From Micromonospora radicis (GTDB lineage Bacteria; Actinomycetota; Actinomycetes; Mycobacteriales; Micromonosporaceae), in contig NZ_QXEC01000004.1 in assembly GCF_003583405.1 (NCBI RefSeq), positions 186,001-250,000 of the forward strand: DNA of 64,000 bases. Direction: 5' to 3'. Positions 43,730-51,931 of this stretch are shown here, in pieces. The notes under the pieces were generated by a model, which was not told the origin of the DNA, did no database searches, and worked only from the letters and a program-made list of their open reading frames with translations. Made by a program: the position numbers and the translations under genes. Position 1 is the stretch's first letter; each line of letters opens with the position of its first letter.

Positions 43730-44860
43730 TCAACCGGCGACGGTCTGGGTGATCAGGTGCTCCAGCACGGCCTGGACGTCCCCGTCGGTGCCGGCCATGA
43801 TCCGTCGCTGTCGACTCGCGCCGGTGCCGTCGCGGCGCAGCCGGTCGAGCTGCCCGACGACCAGGTCCAGGTCGCCGTGCCGGGTCAACGCGGGCGCGAC
43901 GGTGTCGAGCAGCTCGTCGACGAGGTGCCAGGCCGGCCGGGCGCCACCGCCGCGCAGGTCGACGAGTTCACCGTCGAGTCCCTCGTGGGCGGCCCGCCAG
44001 TGCGCGGCCGCCACCAGGCAGTCCCGGATCCGGGCCGGCGGTATGCCGCCGCGGACCCGGTCGATCATCGTGTCGACCAGCGCCCGGACCAGCGCGGCGA
44101 CCAGCACCGCGTCGTCCACGGTGGGGCAGACGTCGCCGACGCGTACCTCGACCGTCGGGTAGCTGGCCGACGGGCGGGCGTACCAGTAGACCATCGAGGC
44201 GTCGAGCATGATGCCGGCGGTGATCAGTTCCTCGACCGTGGCGTCGTAGTCGGCGGCCGACCTGAAGTACGGGGTCGGTCCGATGCTCGGCCAGCGTTCC
44301 AACTGCATCGAACGCCAGCTGGCGTGGCCGGTGTCGCGACCGTCGTAGAGCGGCGAGTTGGCGGTGAGCGCCTGTACCACCGGCAGCCACGGACGCAGGT
44401 GGTTGCAGACCTGGACGGCCAGTTCGCGGCCCGGCACCCCGACGTGTACGTGGCAGCCGCAGACCGCCGGGTCGTGCGCCACCGGCCCGAAGCGGCGGGA
44501 CATCGCGTGGTACCGCTGCTCGTCCGGCACGCTGAGGTGCCGGTCGTGCACCGGCGTGGCGCCCACCGCGACCAGCCGGGCACCGGCGGTACGGCCGGCG
44601 TCGGCGGCGGCCCGGCGCAGGGCGAGCAGTTGCTCGCGCAGCCGGGTCAGGTCGGTACAGACCGGGGTGACCATCTCCAGCATGCTGTGCCGGAACTCCT
44701 GCCGGCTCTGCCGGCGCGGTGCCCCGGTCAGCGCCGCGCGCACCCGCTCGGCGACGGGCAGGCTCTCCCCGGTCGCCGGATCCAACAGCAGGAACTCCTC
44801 CTCGACGCCGAGGGTCAGTGGGGCGCCCGGCCGCGCGTCGCCGTCGTTACCGGATGCCAT
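43730..44860 (-). CDS. YbdK-type carboxylate-amine ligase (glutamate-cysteine ligase family 2)
   Basis: A 376-aa ATP-dependent ligase. It begins LTLGVEEEFLLLDPATG and continues with QEFRHSMLEMVTPVC, GCHVHVGVPGRE, LTANSPLYDGRDTGHASWR and SYPTVEVRVGDVCPTVDDA, the standard GCS2 signature. The family joins an amine to a gamma- or alpha-carboxylate; YbdK itself has weak gamma-glutamylcysteine activity. ATG 44860 overlaps the amidotransferase gene's end by 14 bp, so the two are translationally coupled and probably build one small peptide-like molecule (inference). Confidence 0.88.
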   Translation of the reverse strand: MASGNDGDARPGAPLTLGVEEEFLLLDPATGESLPVAERVRAALTGAPRRQSRQEFRHSMLEMVTPVCTDLTRLREQLLALRRAAADAGRTAGARLVAVGATPVHDRHLSVPDEQRYHAMSRRFGPVAHDPAVCGCHVHVGVPGRELAVQVCNHLRPWLPVVQALTANSPLYDGRDTGHASWRSMQLERWPSIGPTPYFRSAADYDATVEELITAGIMLDASMVYWYARPSASYPTVEVRVGDVCPTVDDAVLVAALVRALVDTMIDRVRGGIPPARIRDCLVAAAHWRAAHEGLDGELVDLRGGGARPAWHLVDELLDTVAPALTRHGDLDLVVGQLDRLRRDGTGASRQRRIMAGTDGDVQAVLEHLITQTVAG

Positions 44861-46631
44861 GGGTCTGCAACCAGAGTTCGAGCAGGCCGAGCTGCCACAG
44901 CTTGTTGCTGCCGGCCGCCGCCCGGGCCGCCCGCGGGTCGGCGAGCAGCCGCGCGACGTACTCCGGTCGGAACAGCGCGGGCCGCCCGGGCGTCGGCGCC
45001 CGCAGCGCGTCGACCACCAGGTCGCGTACGGCACCGTCCACGTTGCGCAGCGCCGGCACCGGGAAGTAGCCCTTGGGCCGCTCGATGACCTCCGCGGGCA
45101 ACACCTGCCGGGCGACCTCCTTGAGGACGCCCTTGCCGCCCTGCGCGACCTTGTGTTCCGGCGGGCAGGCGGCGGCGAGCGCGACCAGATCCTGGTCCAG
45201 GAACGGGGTACGGACCTCCAACCCCCAGGCCATGCTCATGCTGTCGACCCGTTTGACCGGATCGTCGGGCAGCATCCGGTGGGTGTCCAGGCGCAGGACG
45301 GCGTCCAGCGCGGTGTCCGCCCCGGCCGCGGCCAGATCCGCGCCGACCAGTTCGCCGCTGGCGTCGACGTCGAGGGCGTACGCGGGGCCCACGACCTCGG
45401 TCAACTCGGCGTGGTCCCGGTCGAAGAAGGCGTCGGTGAAGGCCCGCGCCGCCTGGGCACGCGGCACCTCGGCCAGCGGCTGGTGGTAGCCGTACCCGGC
45501 GAACACCTCGTCGGCGCCCTGCCCGGACTGTGCCACCTTGACGTGCTGCGCGACCTGCTCGGAGAGCAGGTGGAAGGCGACCACGTCGTGGCTGCCCATC
45601 GGTTCGGTCATCGCCGCGATCGTCCGGCGTACGGCCGGCACCAGGTCGTCGTTGGACAACCGGATCCGCTGGTGGTCGGTGCCGTACGCGCGAGCCACCA
45701 GGTCGGAGTAGTGGAACTCGTCGCCGGCCTCGCCGTCGCGGCTGTCGAAGCCGATGCTGAAGGTGCGCAGCTGCTCCTGGCCCGCCTCGGCGAGCAGCGC
45801 CACGATGAGGCTGGAGTCGAGTCCACCGGAGAGCAGCACGCCGACCGGCACGTCGGCGACCAGCCGCCGGGCCACCGCGGTACGCAGCCCGGCACCGATC
45901 GCGGCCCGCCAGTCGTGGGCGTCCCAGTCGGTGTGCGCGGTACTGCGCACGTAGTCGGGCTGCCAGTAGACCCGCTCCCGGCTGCGCCCGTCGGCCTCGA
46001 CGACCCGTACGGTCGCCGGTGGCAACTTCCGCACGCCGCGCAGGATGGTCCGTGGCGCGGGCACGATCGAGTGCCAGGACAGGTAGTGGTGCAGCGCCAC
46101 CGGGTCGATGTCGGTGTCCACCGCACCGGCGGCCAGCAGCGCCGGAAGGGTCGAGGCGAACCGTAGCCGGCCCGCCGTCTCGGCGAGGTACAGGGGTTTG
46201 ACGCCGAGCCGGTCGCGGGCCAGTACGAGCCGACGTCGGCGCCGGTCGACCAGGCCGACGGCGAACATGCCGACCAGATGGTCGACGAAGTCCTCGCCCC
46301 ACTGCGCGTACGCCACCAGGATCACCTCGGTGTCGCTTGTGGAGTGGAACGTGTGCCCGGCGGCCCGCAGCTGTTCGCGCAGCTCCGGGTAGTTGTACAC
46401 GCACCCGTTGAAGACCAGGGAGAGCCCGAGGTCCGCGCGGACCATCGGCTGGCTGCCGGCGTCGGACAGGTCGATGACGGTCAGCCGGCGGTGTCCGAGG
46501 AACACCCAGTCGTCGCGCCACAGGCCGGCGCCGTCGGGGCCGCGGGAGGCCATCGCGTCGGTCATCCGGGTCACCGCACCGGCGTCGGGGGTCGTACCGT
46601 CGAACCTCGCCTCACCACCGATCCCGCACAT
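44847..46631 (-). CDS. Asparagine synthetase-like amidotransferase, NAGGN type
   Basis: A 594-aa class II glutamine amidotransferase. Cys2 (MCGIGGEARF) is the nucleophile once Met is removed, fixing the start at ATG 46631. The GATase domain includes ASRGPDGAGLW and SLVFNGCVYNYPELREQL; the synthetase domain has the PP-loop LLSGGLDSSLIVALL and AQSGQGADEVFAGY. GCVYNY and the tail pattern (VPRAQAARAFTDAFFDRDHA) match N-acetylglutaminylglutamine amide synthases better than AsnB. NAGGN is a dipeptide osmoprotectant. The usual partner (ATP-grasp N-acetylglutaminylglutamine synthetase) is not in this window; a YbdK ligase is coupled instead. Confidence 0.82.
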   Translation of the reverse strand: MCGIGGEARFDGTTPDAGAVTRMTDAMASRGPDGAGLWRDDWVFLGHRRLTVIDLSDAGSQPMVRADLGLSLVFNGCVYNYPELREQLRAAGHTFHSTSDTEVILVAYAQWGEDFVDHLVGMFAVGLVDRRRRRLVLARDRLGVKPLYLAETAGRLRFASTLPALLAAGAVDTDIDPVALHHYLSWHSIVPAPRTILRGVRKLPPATVRVVEADGRSRERVYWQPDYVRSTAHTDWDAHDWRAAIGAGLRTAVARRLVADVPVGVLLSGGLDSSLIVALLAEAGQEQLRTFSIGFDSRDGEAGDEFHYSDLVARAYGTDHQRIRLSNDDLVPAVRRTIAAMTEPMGSHDVVAFHLLSEQVAQHVKVAQSGQGADEVFAGYGYHQPLAEVPRAQAARAFTDAFFDRDHAELTEVVGPAYALDVDASGELVGADLAAAGADTALDAVLRLDTHRMLPDDPVKRVDSMSMAWGLEVRTPFLDQDLVALAAACPPEHKVAQGGKGVLKEVARQVLPAEVIERPKGYFPVPALRNVDGAVRDLVVDALRAPTPGRPALFRPEYVARLLADPRAARAAAGSNKLWQLGLLELWLQTHGIR

Positions 46632-46947
46632 CAGCGGTGTCGTCCCGTGCGTCGCGGTGTCATCCCTCGTCCTCACGTCGGGTCGTACCGCATCCCAGTC
46701 GGGGCGCGACGGCGGATCCGGCCTTGGCGTGTCCTGTGACGGTATGCCGAGCGGGTGCGGCGCCGAGCGTAGATCGGTGAGGAGGCATCTCCGTACCTGC
46801 CCGGTGGGGCGGTCGAGTCACCCGGCTACGACCGGATCTGGCTGGCACCGGGTGAGGTGGGCGGCAGGACCGGGCGGTACGTCTCGCCGCCCCGGCGAAC
46901 GCCCGGCCGGTGGCGCCGGCTCCGCGGTGGCGCTGTCACACCCCCGT
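46632..46947. other. Upstream region of the amidotransferase operon
   Basis: About 316 bases between divergent genes. No supported gene, convincing promoter or hairpin was found. Osmotic control elements would be expected here if the pathway makes an osmolyte, but none is recognisable. Confidence 0.4.
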
Positions 46948-47637
46948 GTGAAGATCGTCGCCGTGACCGGATGGAACTACAACGACCGTCCCGCGGGTGT
47001 CGGCTTCCTGACCGACCGGATCGCCGAGCCGGGACGTGTCGAGATCGAGGCCGAGATCTGGGCCTGGGTGGTGCGTGGCGAGGCCGACGCGGACGAGTTC
47101 GTCGACTACTTCGACGTCGAGGAGCAGCGCCACGGCGCCACCGACGAGGAACTCGCGGCGGCGTACGAGAAGGCGCTGGCGGTGCGGCGGCACCAGCAGC
47201 GGGCCTGGGGTGACGTGCGCGGCAACCTCACCCGGGCCTTCGCCGAACTCAACGCCGTCGGGGTGTTGGCCCGGGAGAACTTCAGCTGCTGCGGCACCTG
47301 CGCCGCCGCCGAGATCCACGACGAGCGCGACGACTCCCGGCACTGGCACGGCTACCTCTGGTACCACCAGCAGGACACGGAGTCGCTGCTGGACAGCGCC
47401 GACGGCGAGGTCTACCTCGGCTACGGCGCCTACCCGCCGCCGGACTTCGACGAGACCGCCTATGCCGCCCTGTCCGAGGCCGAGCAGCAGGCCCTCTACC
47501 AGGCGGACCTGGAACGGATGCTTGACGACATCGCCTTCCCGGTGCTGCGCCGGCACGGCATGCGGGTGGAGTGGAACCGCGACCAGTCCCGGCGGATCAA
47601 GATCACCGGCGCCCAGTGGTACGCGCCGCTGACCTGA
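46948..47637 (+). CDS. Uncharacterised protein with FSCCGTC motif (DUF6891-like)
   Basis: A 229-aa cytoplasmic protein. It has an acidic helical N-terminal half (VRGEADADEFVDYFDVEEQR), the short motif ENFSCCGTCAAAEI, then WHGYLWYHQQDTESLLDSAD and a C-terminal RRHGMRVEWNRDQSRRIKIT. The pattern fits an actinobacterial family I believe is catalogued as DUF6891; no activity is known to me. The vicinal cysteines could be redox active or bind metal. GTG 46948 is used; GTG 46963 is an alternative. Confidence 0.65.
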   Translation: MKIVAVTGWNYNDRPAGVGFLTDRIAEPGRVEIEAEIWAWVVRGEADADEFVDYFDVEEQRHGATDEELAAAYEKALAVRRHQQRAWGDVRGNLTRAFAELNAVGVLARENFSCCGTCAAAEIHDERDDSRHWHGYLWYHQQDTESLLDSADGEVYLGYGAYPPPDFDETAYAALSEAEQQALYQADLERMLDDIAFPVLRRHGMRVEWNRDQSRRIKITGAQWYAPLT

Positions 47638-47668
47638 CGGCCCGCGCCCGGTGGGGGAGCGGTCCGGC

Positions 47669-47959
47669 TCAGGACTCCGGCCGCCAGGCGTACGTCATGT
47701 CGGGTTCGTTCTCCTCGTTGCGGCTGCCGTCGTCCTCGTCGACCGGCCGGAAGCCGTGCCGTTCGTAGGACGCCCGGGCGGCGGCGTTGCGGGTGAACAC
47801 CCGCGGGCGCAGCCCGCCCGGGCTGGCCCGGCGCACCCGCTCCAGCAGGGCGCTGCCGATGCCCTGCCCACGGGCGTCGGGGCGCAGGTAGAGGTGCTCC
47901 AGCACGTCGCCGTCGAGCGCGGCGAAGCCGACGAGCGCGCCGGTCGGATCCTCGGCCAC
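47669..47959 (-). pseudogene. N-terminally truncated GNAT acetyltransferase
   Basis: Only 96 residues, against about 150 for the family. The acetyl-CoA-binding part is present (LEHLYLRPDARGQGIGSALL with the RGxGxG-like motif, then VFTRNAAARASYERHGF). The N-terminal strands and helices are missing: two codons upstream of GTG 47959 is an in-frame TAG, and the methyltransferase gene ends 31 bp away. It is either a remnant or a minimal C-terminal protein; a functional acetyltransferase is unlikely. Confidence 0.65.
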
Positions 47960-47990
47960 AAGCTACGACTGCCCTGCCCGACGCTACCGC

Positions 47991-48806
47991 CTACCGGTCC
48001 GCGCCGAACCGCTCCGCTCGGTCGAGCAGGCCGAACTGTAGCCAGACCTCGACCTGTTCGGTGACGGCGTCCCGCCCGTCCAGGGCGGTACGCACCTCGT
48101 CGGCGAACGCGGCCCGCCGCGCCGGGGCAGGCAGTTGGTCGGCGGACATGGCGGAGAAGACGCCACCCACCATGTCCTCGACGGTGAGCGGTGCCGCGTA
48201 CCGTACCGACGACTCCAGGTAGCGGTAGCCGGCGGCGGCAAGCGCGTCCCGGTTGCGCCGTCGGCCCGCCTCGTCGGTCTGGCAGGCGGCGGTCACCGGG
48301 CGGCCCACCAGCCGTTGCAGACAGCCGCGCAGGACCGGTGACCACTCGGTGTCCTGCAACCACAGCGGGGTGCCGTTGGTGACGACGGCGACGCCACCAC
48401 CGGCGCGCAGCAGCGTACGGGCCCGGCGGAAGAGCAGGTCGCGGTCCATGAAGTGGATGGCGACGGCGACCGTCAGCGCGGCCAACCGCCGATCGCCGAC
48501 CAGCGGGCCGAGCGCCGGCAGGTTCCGGTCGTCGCCGAGCAGCCAGATGGTGTTGTCCCGCCCGGCGTCGCGGGCCGCGTGGCGGGCCCGGGTCAACATG
48601 TCCGGCGCCGGGTCCACGCCGACGAGCGTCCCCACCCGGGCGGCCAGTGGCACGCTCAACTGGCCCGTACCGCAGCCGAGGTCGACCACCACGTCCTGGC
48701 CGCCGAGCCCGAACGTGCGGCCGATCGCGTCGATCACCTCGGGTGGGTAGCCGCGCCGGTGTCTCGCGTAGTAACCCGCCACCTCACCGCTGAAGCCCGT
48801 CCGCAT
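47991..48806 (-). CDS. Class I SAM-dependent methyltransferase
   Basis: A 271-aa methyltransferase. The Rossmann SAM loop VVDLGCGTGQLSVPLA is followed by LVGVDPAPDML (motif II acid), LLGDDRNLPAL (motif III) and AVAIHFMDRDLLFRRARTLL. The N-terminal YYARHRRGYPPEVIDAI is typical of UbiE/Methyltransf_11-like small-molecule enzymes. Start ATG 48806 excludes an upstream extension without similarity. The substrate is unknown; the gene stands next to a broken GNAT. Confidence 0.82.
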   Translation of the reverse strand: MRTGFSGEVAGYYARHRRGYPPEVIDAIGRTFGLGGQDVVVDLGCGTGQLSVPLAARVGTLVGVDPAPDMLTRARHAARDAGRDNTIWLLGDDRNLPALGPLVGDRRLAALTVAVAIHFMDRDLLFRRARTLLRAGGGVAVVTNGTPLWLQDTEWSPVLRGCLQRLVGRPVTAACQTDEAGRRRNRDALAAAGYRYLESSVRYAAPLTVEDMVGGVFSAMSADQLPAPARRAAFADEVRTALDGRDAVTEQVEVWLQFGLLDRAERFGADR

Positions 48807-48993
48807 CCCGCCAGCCTGCCCGGCCGGACCGACCGGGTGCGAGCGATTCTGCCGAGGGCATGCCTGCCGTGACCGACCGGCCGCGCGACGGGCGACTCGA
48901 CCGGGCTGACCTGGCCCGGCCGCCGCCGGCCCGATTCGGCGCGTCACGCCGGACCCGCGGGCCCACTCCCGGGGGAACGAGGCCGCCGAGTCG

Positions 48994-49788
48994 TCACGAG
49001 GTCAGATCCCAGGACAGCGACATCGCCGAGGTGACCCGGTCGGCGCGGATCTGCAACCGGTCGCCGAGCAGGGCCGCCCGGTCCAGCACGACCGGTTCCT
49101 GGTCGACGGCGAGGGTCAACCGGTCGCTGAGGAAGATCGGGGTGCCCGGCCGGCGGCGCAGCAGCGGTGCCAGCGCCGCCGACAGCACGCCGGGCCGGAT
49201 CGTCTCGGTGGCCGCGGCGACCGACACCCCGCAGACCTCGGCGAGCGCCTCGTACAGCGGTGTGGTGCTGAAGTCGACGTCGTGCACGGCCCGCGCGTAC
49301 GGCGGTGCGATCCAGGAGACCTGGTGCACCAGTGGCGTACCGTCCACCAGCCGCAGCCGGTGCAGCCGCAGGACCCGGGCGTCGGAGTCGAGCCGCAGCG
49401 CGGCCGTGACGTACTGCGGCGCGGCGCGCAGCTCGACGCGCAGCACCTCGGTGGTCACGTCGATGCCCTGGCTGAGCAGCTCGTCGGTGAGGCTGCGCAG
49501 GGTGCTGAGCCGGTAGGACGCCGGTGGCGGGGTGACGTACGTGCCCCGGCCGGGCTGCTGGACGATCAACCCCTCGTCGCTGAGCGCCTGCAACGCCTGG
49601 CGCAGCGTCATCAGGGTCACCCCGAAGTCGCGGCACAGCTCCCGCTGGGCCGGCAGCGACTGGCCGGACCGGTACACGCCGCGCGCGATCCGGCCGGCGA
49701 TCTCGTCCCGGATCACCCGGTACTTCGGGCGAGTGCCCCGCCGGCCGCCGGTGGCCGGGGACTCCGGCCCGGTGACCGGGTCGCTCAC
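48994..49788 (-). CDS. GntR-family regulator, HutC subgroup (UTRA domain)
   Basis: A 264-aa regulator. The winged HTH (KYRVIRDEIAGRIARGVYRS, then LCRDFGVTLMTLRQALQALS) is followed by GRGTYVTPPP and a UTRA ligand-binding domain (LRVELRAAPQYV, VLRLHRLRLVDGTPLVHQVS). GTG 49788 overlaps the trpA stop (GTGA), so regulator and trpBA are one operon. The palindrome before trpB is its likely site. The ligand may be tryptophan, indole or a derivative (inference). Confidence 0.87.
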   Translation of the reverse strand: MSDPVTGPESPATGGRRGTRPKYRVIRDEIAGRIARGVYRSGQSLPAQRELCRDFGVTLMTLRQALQALSDEGLIVQQPGRGTYVTPPPASYRLSTLRSLTDELLSQGIDVTTEVLRVELRAAPQYVTAALRLDSDARVLRLHRLRLVDGTPLVHQVSWIAPPYARAVHDVDFSTTPLYEALAEVCGVSVAAATETIRPGVLSAALAPLLRRRPGTPIFLSDRLTLAVDQEPVVLDRAALLGDRLQIRADRVTSAMSLSWDLTS

Positions 49789-50579
49789 CCGGCGTCCAGG
49801 CCGGCCCGCAGGGCCGCCACCGTGCCGGCCACCTCGCGTGGACCACGTCCGGCAAGAACCTCACGCATGAGACTGGACGCTACCACCACGCCGTCGGCGG
49901 AGCCGGCGGCGAGCGCGGCCTGTCCGGGGGAGCTGATGCCGAAGCCGAGCAGGACCGGGCGGCTGCCGTGGCCGCGCAGCGTGGTGCCGAGCGCGCGGGC
50001 GGAGTCGGAGAGTCCGGTGCGCTCACCGGTGGTGCCCATTACGGTCACGCCGTAGACGAAACCCCGGCTGCGTTCGGCGATCCGGCGCAGCCGCGTCGGT
50101 GCGGTGACCGGCGAGGCCAGCAGCACCAGTTCGACACCGGCCGCGGTGGCCACCGTGGACAGCTCGTCGACCTCGTCGTACGGCACGTCGGGCACGATCA
50201 GCCCGGCCACCCCGGCCTGGGCGAGCCGGTCGCAGAAGGTGGCGGCCCCGTGCCGGAAGACGATGTTGGCGTACGTCATGACGGCCAGCGGCACCGCCAC
50301 CGGCGTACCGGCCAGCCGGGCCAGTACGCCGGCGGTGGTGGTGCCCGACGACAGTGCCCGGTGGGAGGCCTCCTGGATCGTCGCGCCGTCGAGCATCGGA
50401 TCGGAGAACGGCAGGCCGACCTCGATCGCGTCCGCCCCGGCGTCGGCGTAGGCGTGCAGGTAGTCGGTCCAGTCGGCGCTGATCCCGGCGGTCACGTACG
50501 GCACCAGCAGGGACCGGCCCGCGTCGCGGCGTCGGCGCAGGTGCGTCTCCAGCCGGCCGTACCGCTCGGTGGCGTTCAC
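49785..50579 (-). CDS. trpA: Tryptophan synthase alpha chain
   Basis: A 264-aa TIM-barrel enzyme that cleaves indole-3-glycerol phosphate to indole and glyceraldehyde-3-phosphate. The catalytic Glu/Asp motif AIEVGLPFSDPMLDGATIQ is intact, as are VPDVPYDEVDEL, YGVTVMGTTGER and the phosphate loop LGFGISSP. GTG 50579 overlaps the trpB stop (GTGA). The GTTG of the usual VTGxR loop is slightly altered (MGTTGERTG). No other trp genes are nearby, so this is probably a second, special-purpose copy. Confidence 0.9.
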   Translation of the reverse strand: MNATERYGRLETHLRRRRDAGRSLLVPYVTAGISADWTDYLHAYADAGADAIEVGLPFSDPMLDGATIQEASHRALSSGTTTAGVLARLAGTPVAVPLAVMTYANIVFRHGAATFCDRLAQAGVAGLIVPDVPYDEVDELSTVATAAGVELVLLASPVTAPTRLRRIAERSRGFVYGVTVMGTTGERTGLSDSARALGTTLRGHGSRPVLLGFGISSPGQAALAAGSADGVVVASSLMREVLAGRGPREVAGTVAALRAGLDAG

Positions 50580-51853
50580 CGCGGCGTCCCGGCGGCGTCG
50601 CGGCGCAGCGCTCCCGATCGGGCGCCGTCCCGGCGCAGCGCCACCAGTTGGGCGCCGTCCTTGTCGCCTCGTCCGGAGAGGGTGACCAGCACGGAGCAGC
50701 CGGTGGGCAGCTGTGGCGTGCCGGCCGCCCGCAGTACCCAGGCCAGGGCGTGCGCGGACTCCAGCGCCGGGACGATGCCCTCGGTACGGGCCAGCCGCAG
50801 CACCGCCTCGACCACCTCGGCGTCGGTGACGCTGGGGTACTCGGCGCGACCGATGTCGGCCAGGTGGGCGTGTTCGGGGCCGATGCCGGGGTAGTCGAGC
50901 CCGGCGGAGATGGAGTGCGCCTCCAGGATCTGGCCGTGCTCGTCCTGCAACACCTGGGACCGGTAGCCGTGCAGCACGCCCGGCGCGCCGCGGCTGACCG
51001 CCGCGCCGCCGGCCGCCTCCACGCCGACGAGGCGGGCGTCGGTGTCGACGAAGCCGGCGAAGGTGCCGGCGGCGTTGGAGCCGCCGCCGACGCAGGCGAC
51101 GACGACGTCCGGCCGGCCCTGCGGCAGCAGGGCCGCGCACTGTTGCCGGGCCTCCTCACCGACGACCCGTTGGAACTCGCGGACCATCCACGGGTACGGG
51201 TGTGGGCCCATCACCGAGCCGACGCAGTAGTGCGCCTCGTCGACCTGGGTCACCCAGCCGCGCAGCGCCTCGGTGCAGGCGTCCTTGAGCGTACGGCTGC
51301 CGTTGCGTACGGCGACGACGGTGGCGCCGAGCAGCTCCATCCGGAAGACGTTCAGCTCCTGCCGCCGCATGTCGCGTTCGCCCATGTAGACGACGCATTC
51401 GAGGCCGAGCAGGGCGGCGGCGGTGGCGCTGGCGACCCCGTGCTGGCCGGCGCCGGTCTCGGCGAGCAGCCGGGTCTTGCCCATCCGCTTGGCGAGCATC
51501 GCCTGACCGAGCACATTGTTGATCTTGTGTGATCCGGTGTGGGTCAGATCCTCCCGCTTGAGCAGCAGGGTGAGGCCGAGTTCGGCGGAGAGCCGCAGCG
51601 CCGGGGTGACCGGGGTGGGACGGCCGGCGTGCAGCGCCAGGGTGCGCGCCAGGCCGGCGCGGAAGGCCGGGTCGGCCCACGCCGCCCGGAAGCCGGACTC
51701 CAGCTGCTCGCAGGCCGGTACCAGCGACTCGGGGACGTAGCGCCCGCCGAACCGGCCGAACCGCCCGGTGCTGCCCGGATCCGCCATCACCGACCGGCTC
51801 CGGCCGGTGCCGACGGCGTCCGGGCCGGGCCTCGAAAGCTCCATACCCATCAC
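50576..51853 (-). CDS. trpB: Tryptophan synthase beta chain
   Basis: A 425-aa PLP enzyme condensing indole and serine. The Lys Schiff base lies in THTGSHKINNVLGQ; AETGAGQHGVASATAAALLG, CVGGGSNAAGTF and SISAGLDYPGIGPEHAHL are canonical TrpB1-type motifs. GTG 51853, ATG 51850 and ATG 51844 are all in frame near AGAGGGG. Some 20 residues at the C-terminus (LVALRRDGARSGALRRD) extend beyond the core. It forms an operon with trpA and a HutC-type regulator, apart from other trp genes. Confidence 0.92.
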   Translation of the reverse strand: MMGMELSRPGPDAVGTGRSRSVMADPGSTGRFGRFGGRYVPESLVPACEQLESGFRAAWADPAFRAGLARTLALHAGRPTPVTPALRLSAELGLTLLLKREDLTHTGSHKINNVLGQAMLAKRMGKTRLLAETGAGQHGVASATAAALLGLECVVYMGERDMRRQELNVFRMELLGATVVAVRNGSRTLKDACTEALRGWVTQVDEAHYCVGSVMGPHPYPWMVREFQRVVGEEARQQCAALLPQGRPDVVVACVGGGSNAAGTFAGFVDTDARLVGVEAAGGAAVSRGAPGVLHGYRSQVLQDEHGQILEAHSISAGLDYPGIGPEHAHLADIGRAEYPSVTDAEVVEAVLRLARTEGIVPALESAHALAWVLRAAGTPQLPTGCSVLVTLSGRGDKDGAQLVALRRDGARSGALRRDAAGTPR

Positions 51854-51859
51854 CCCTCT

Positions 51860-51869
51860 GTTCTAGAAC
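51860..51869. promoter_or_regulatory. Candidate operator upstream of trpBA-gntR
   Basis: GTTCTAGAAC is a perfect 10-bp palindrome just upstream of trpB. HutC-subgroup GntR regulators bind GT-N-TA-N-AC palindromes, and this site has the same outline with an extra T/A step, so it is a plausible autoregulatory site. Confidence 0.5.
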
Positions 51870-51931
51870 TGTTGGCAGTATGACGGGTGGTCGGGCAGCG
51901 GCACAACCGAACTCGGGCCTACCCTGCGTAC

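Noticed and set aside
44847..46631. Lasso peptide or beta-lactam synthetase
   Set aside because: The protein retains the Cys2 GATase domain and NAGGN-type motifs, and there is no precursor peptide or protease gene beside it.
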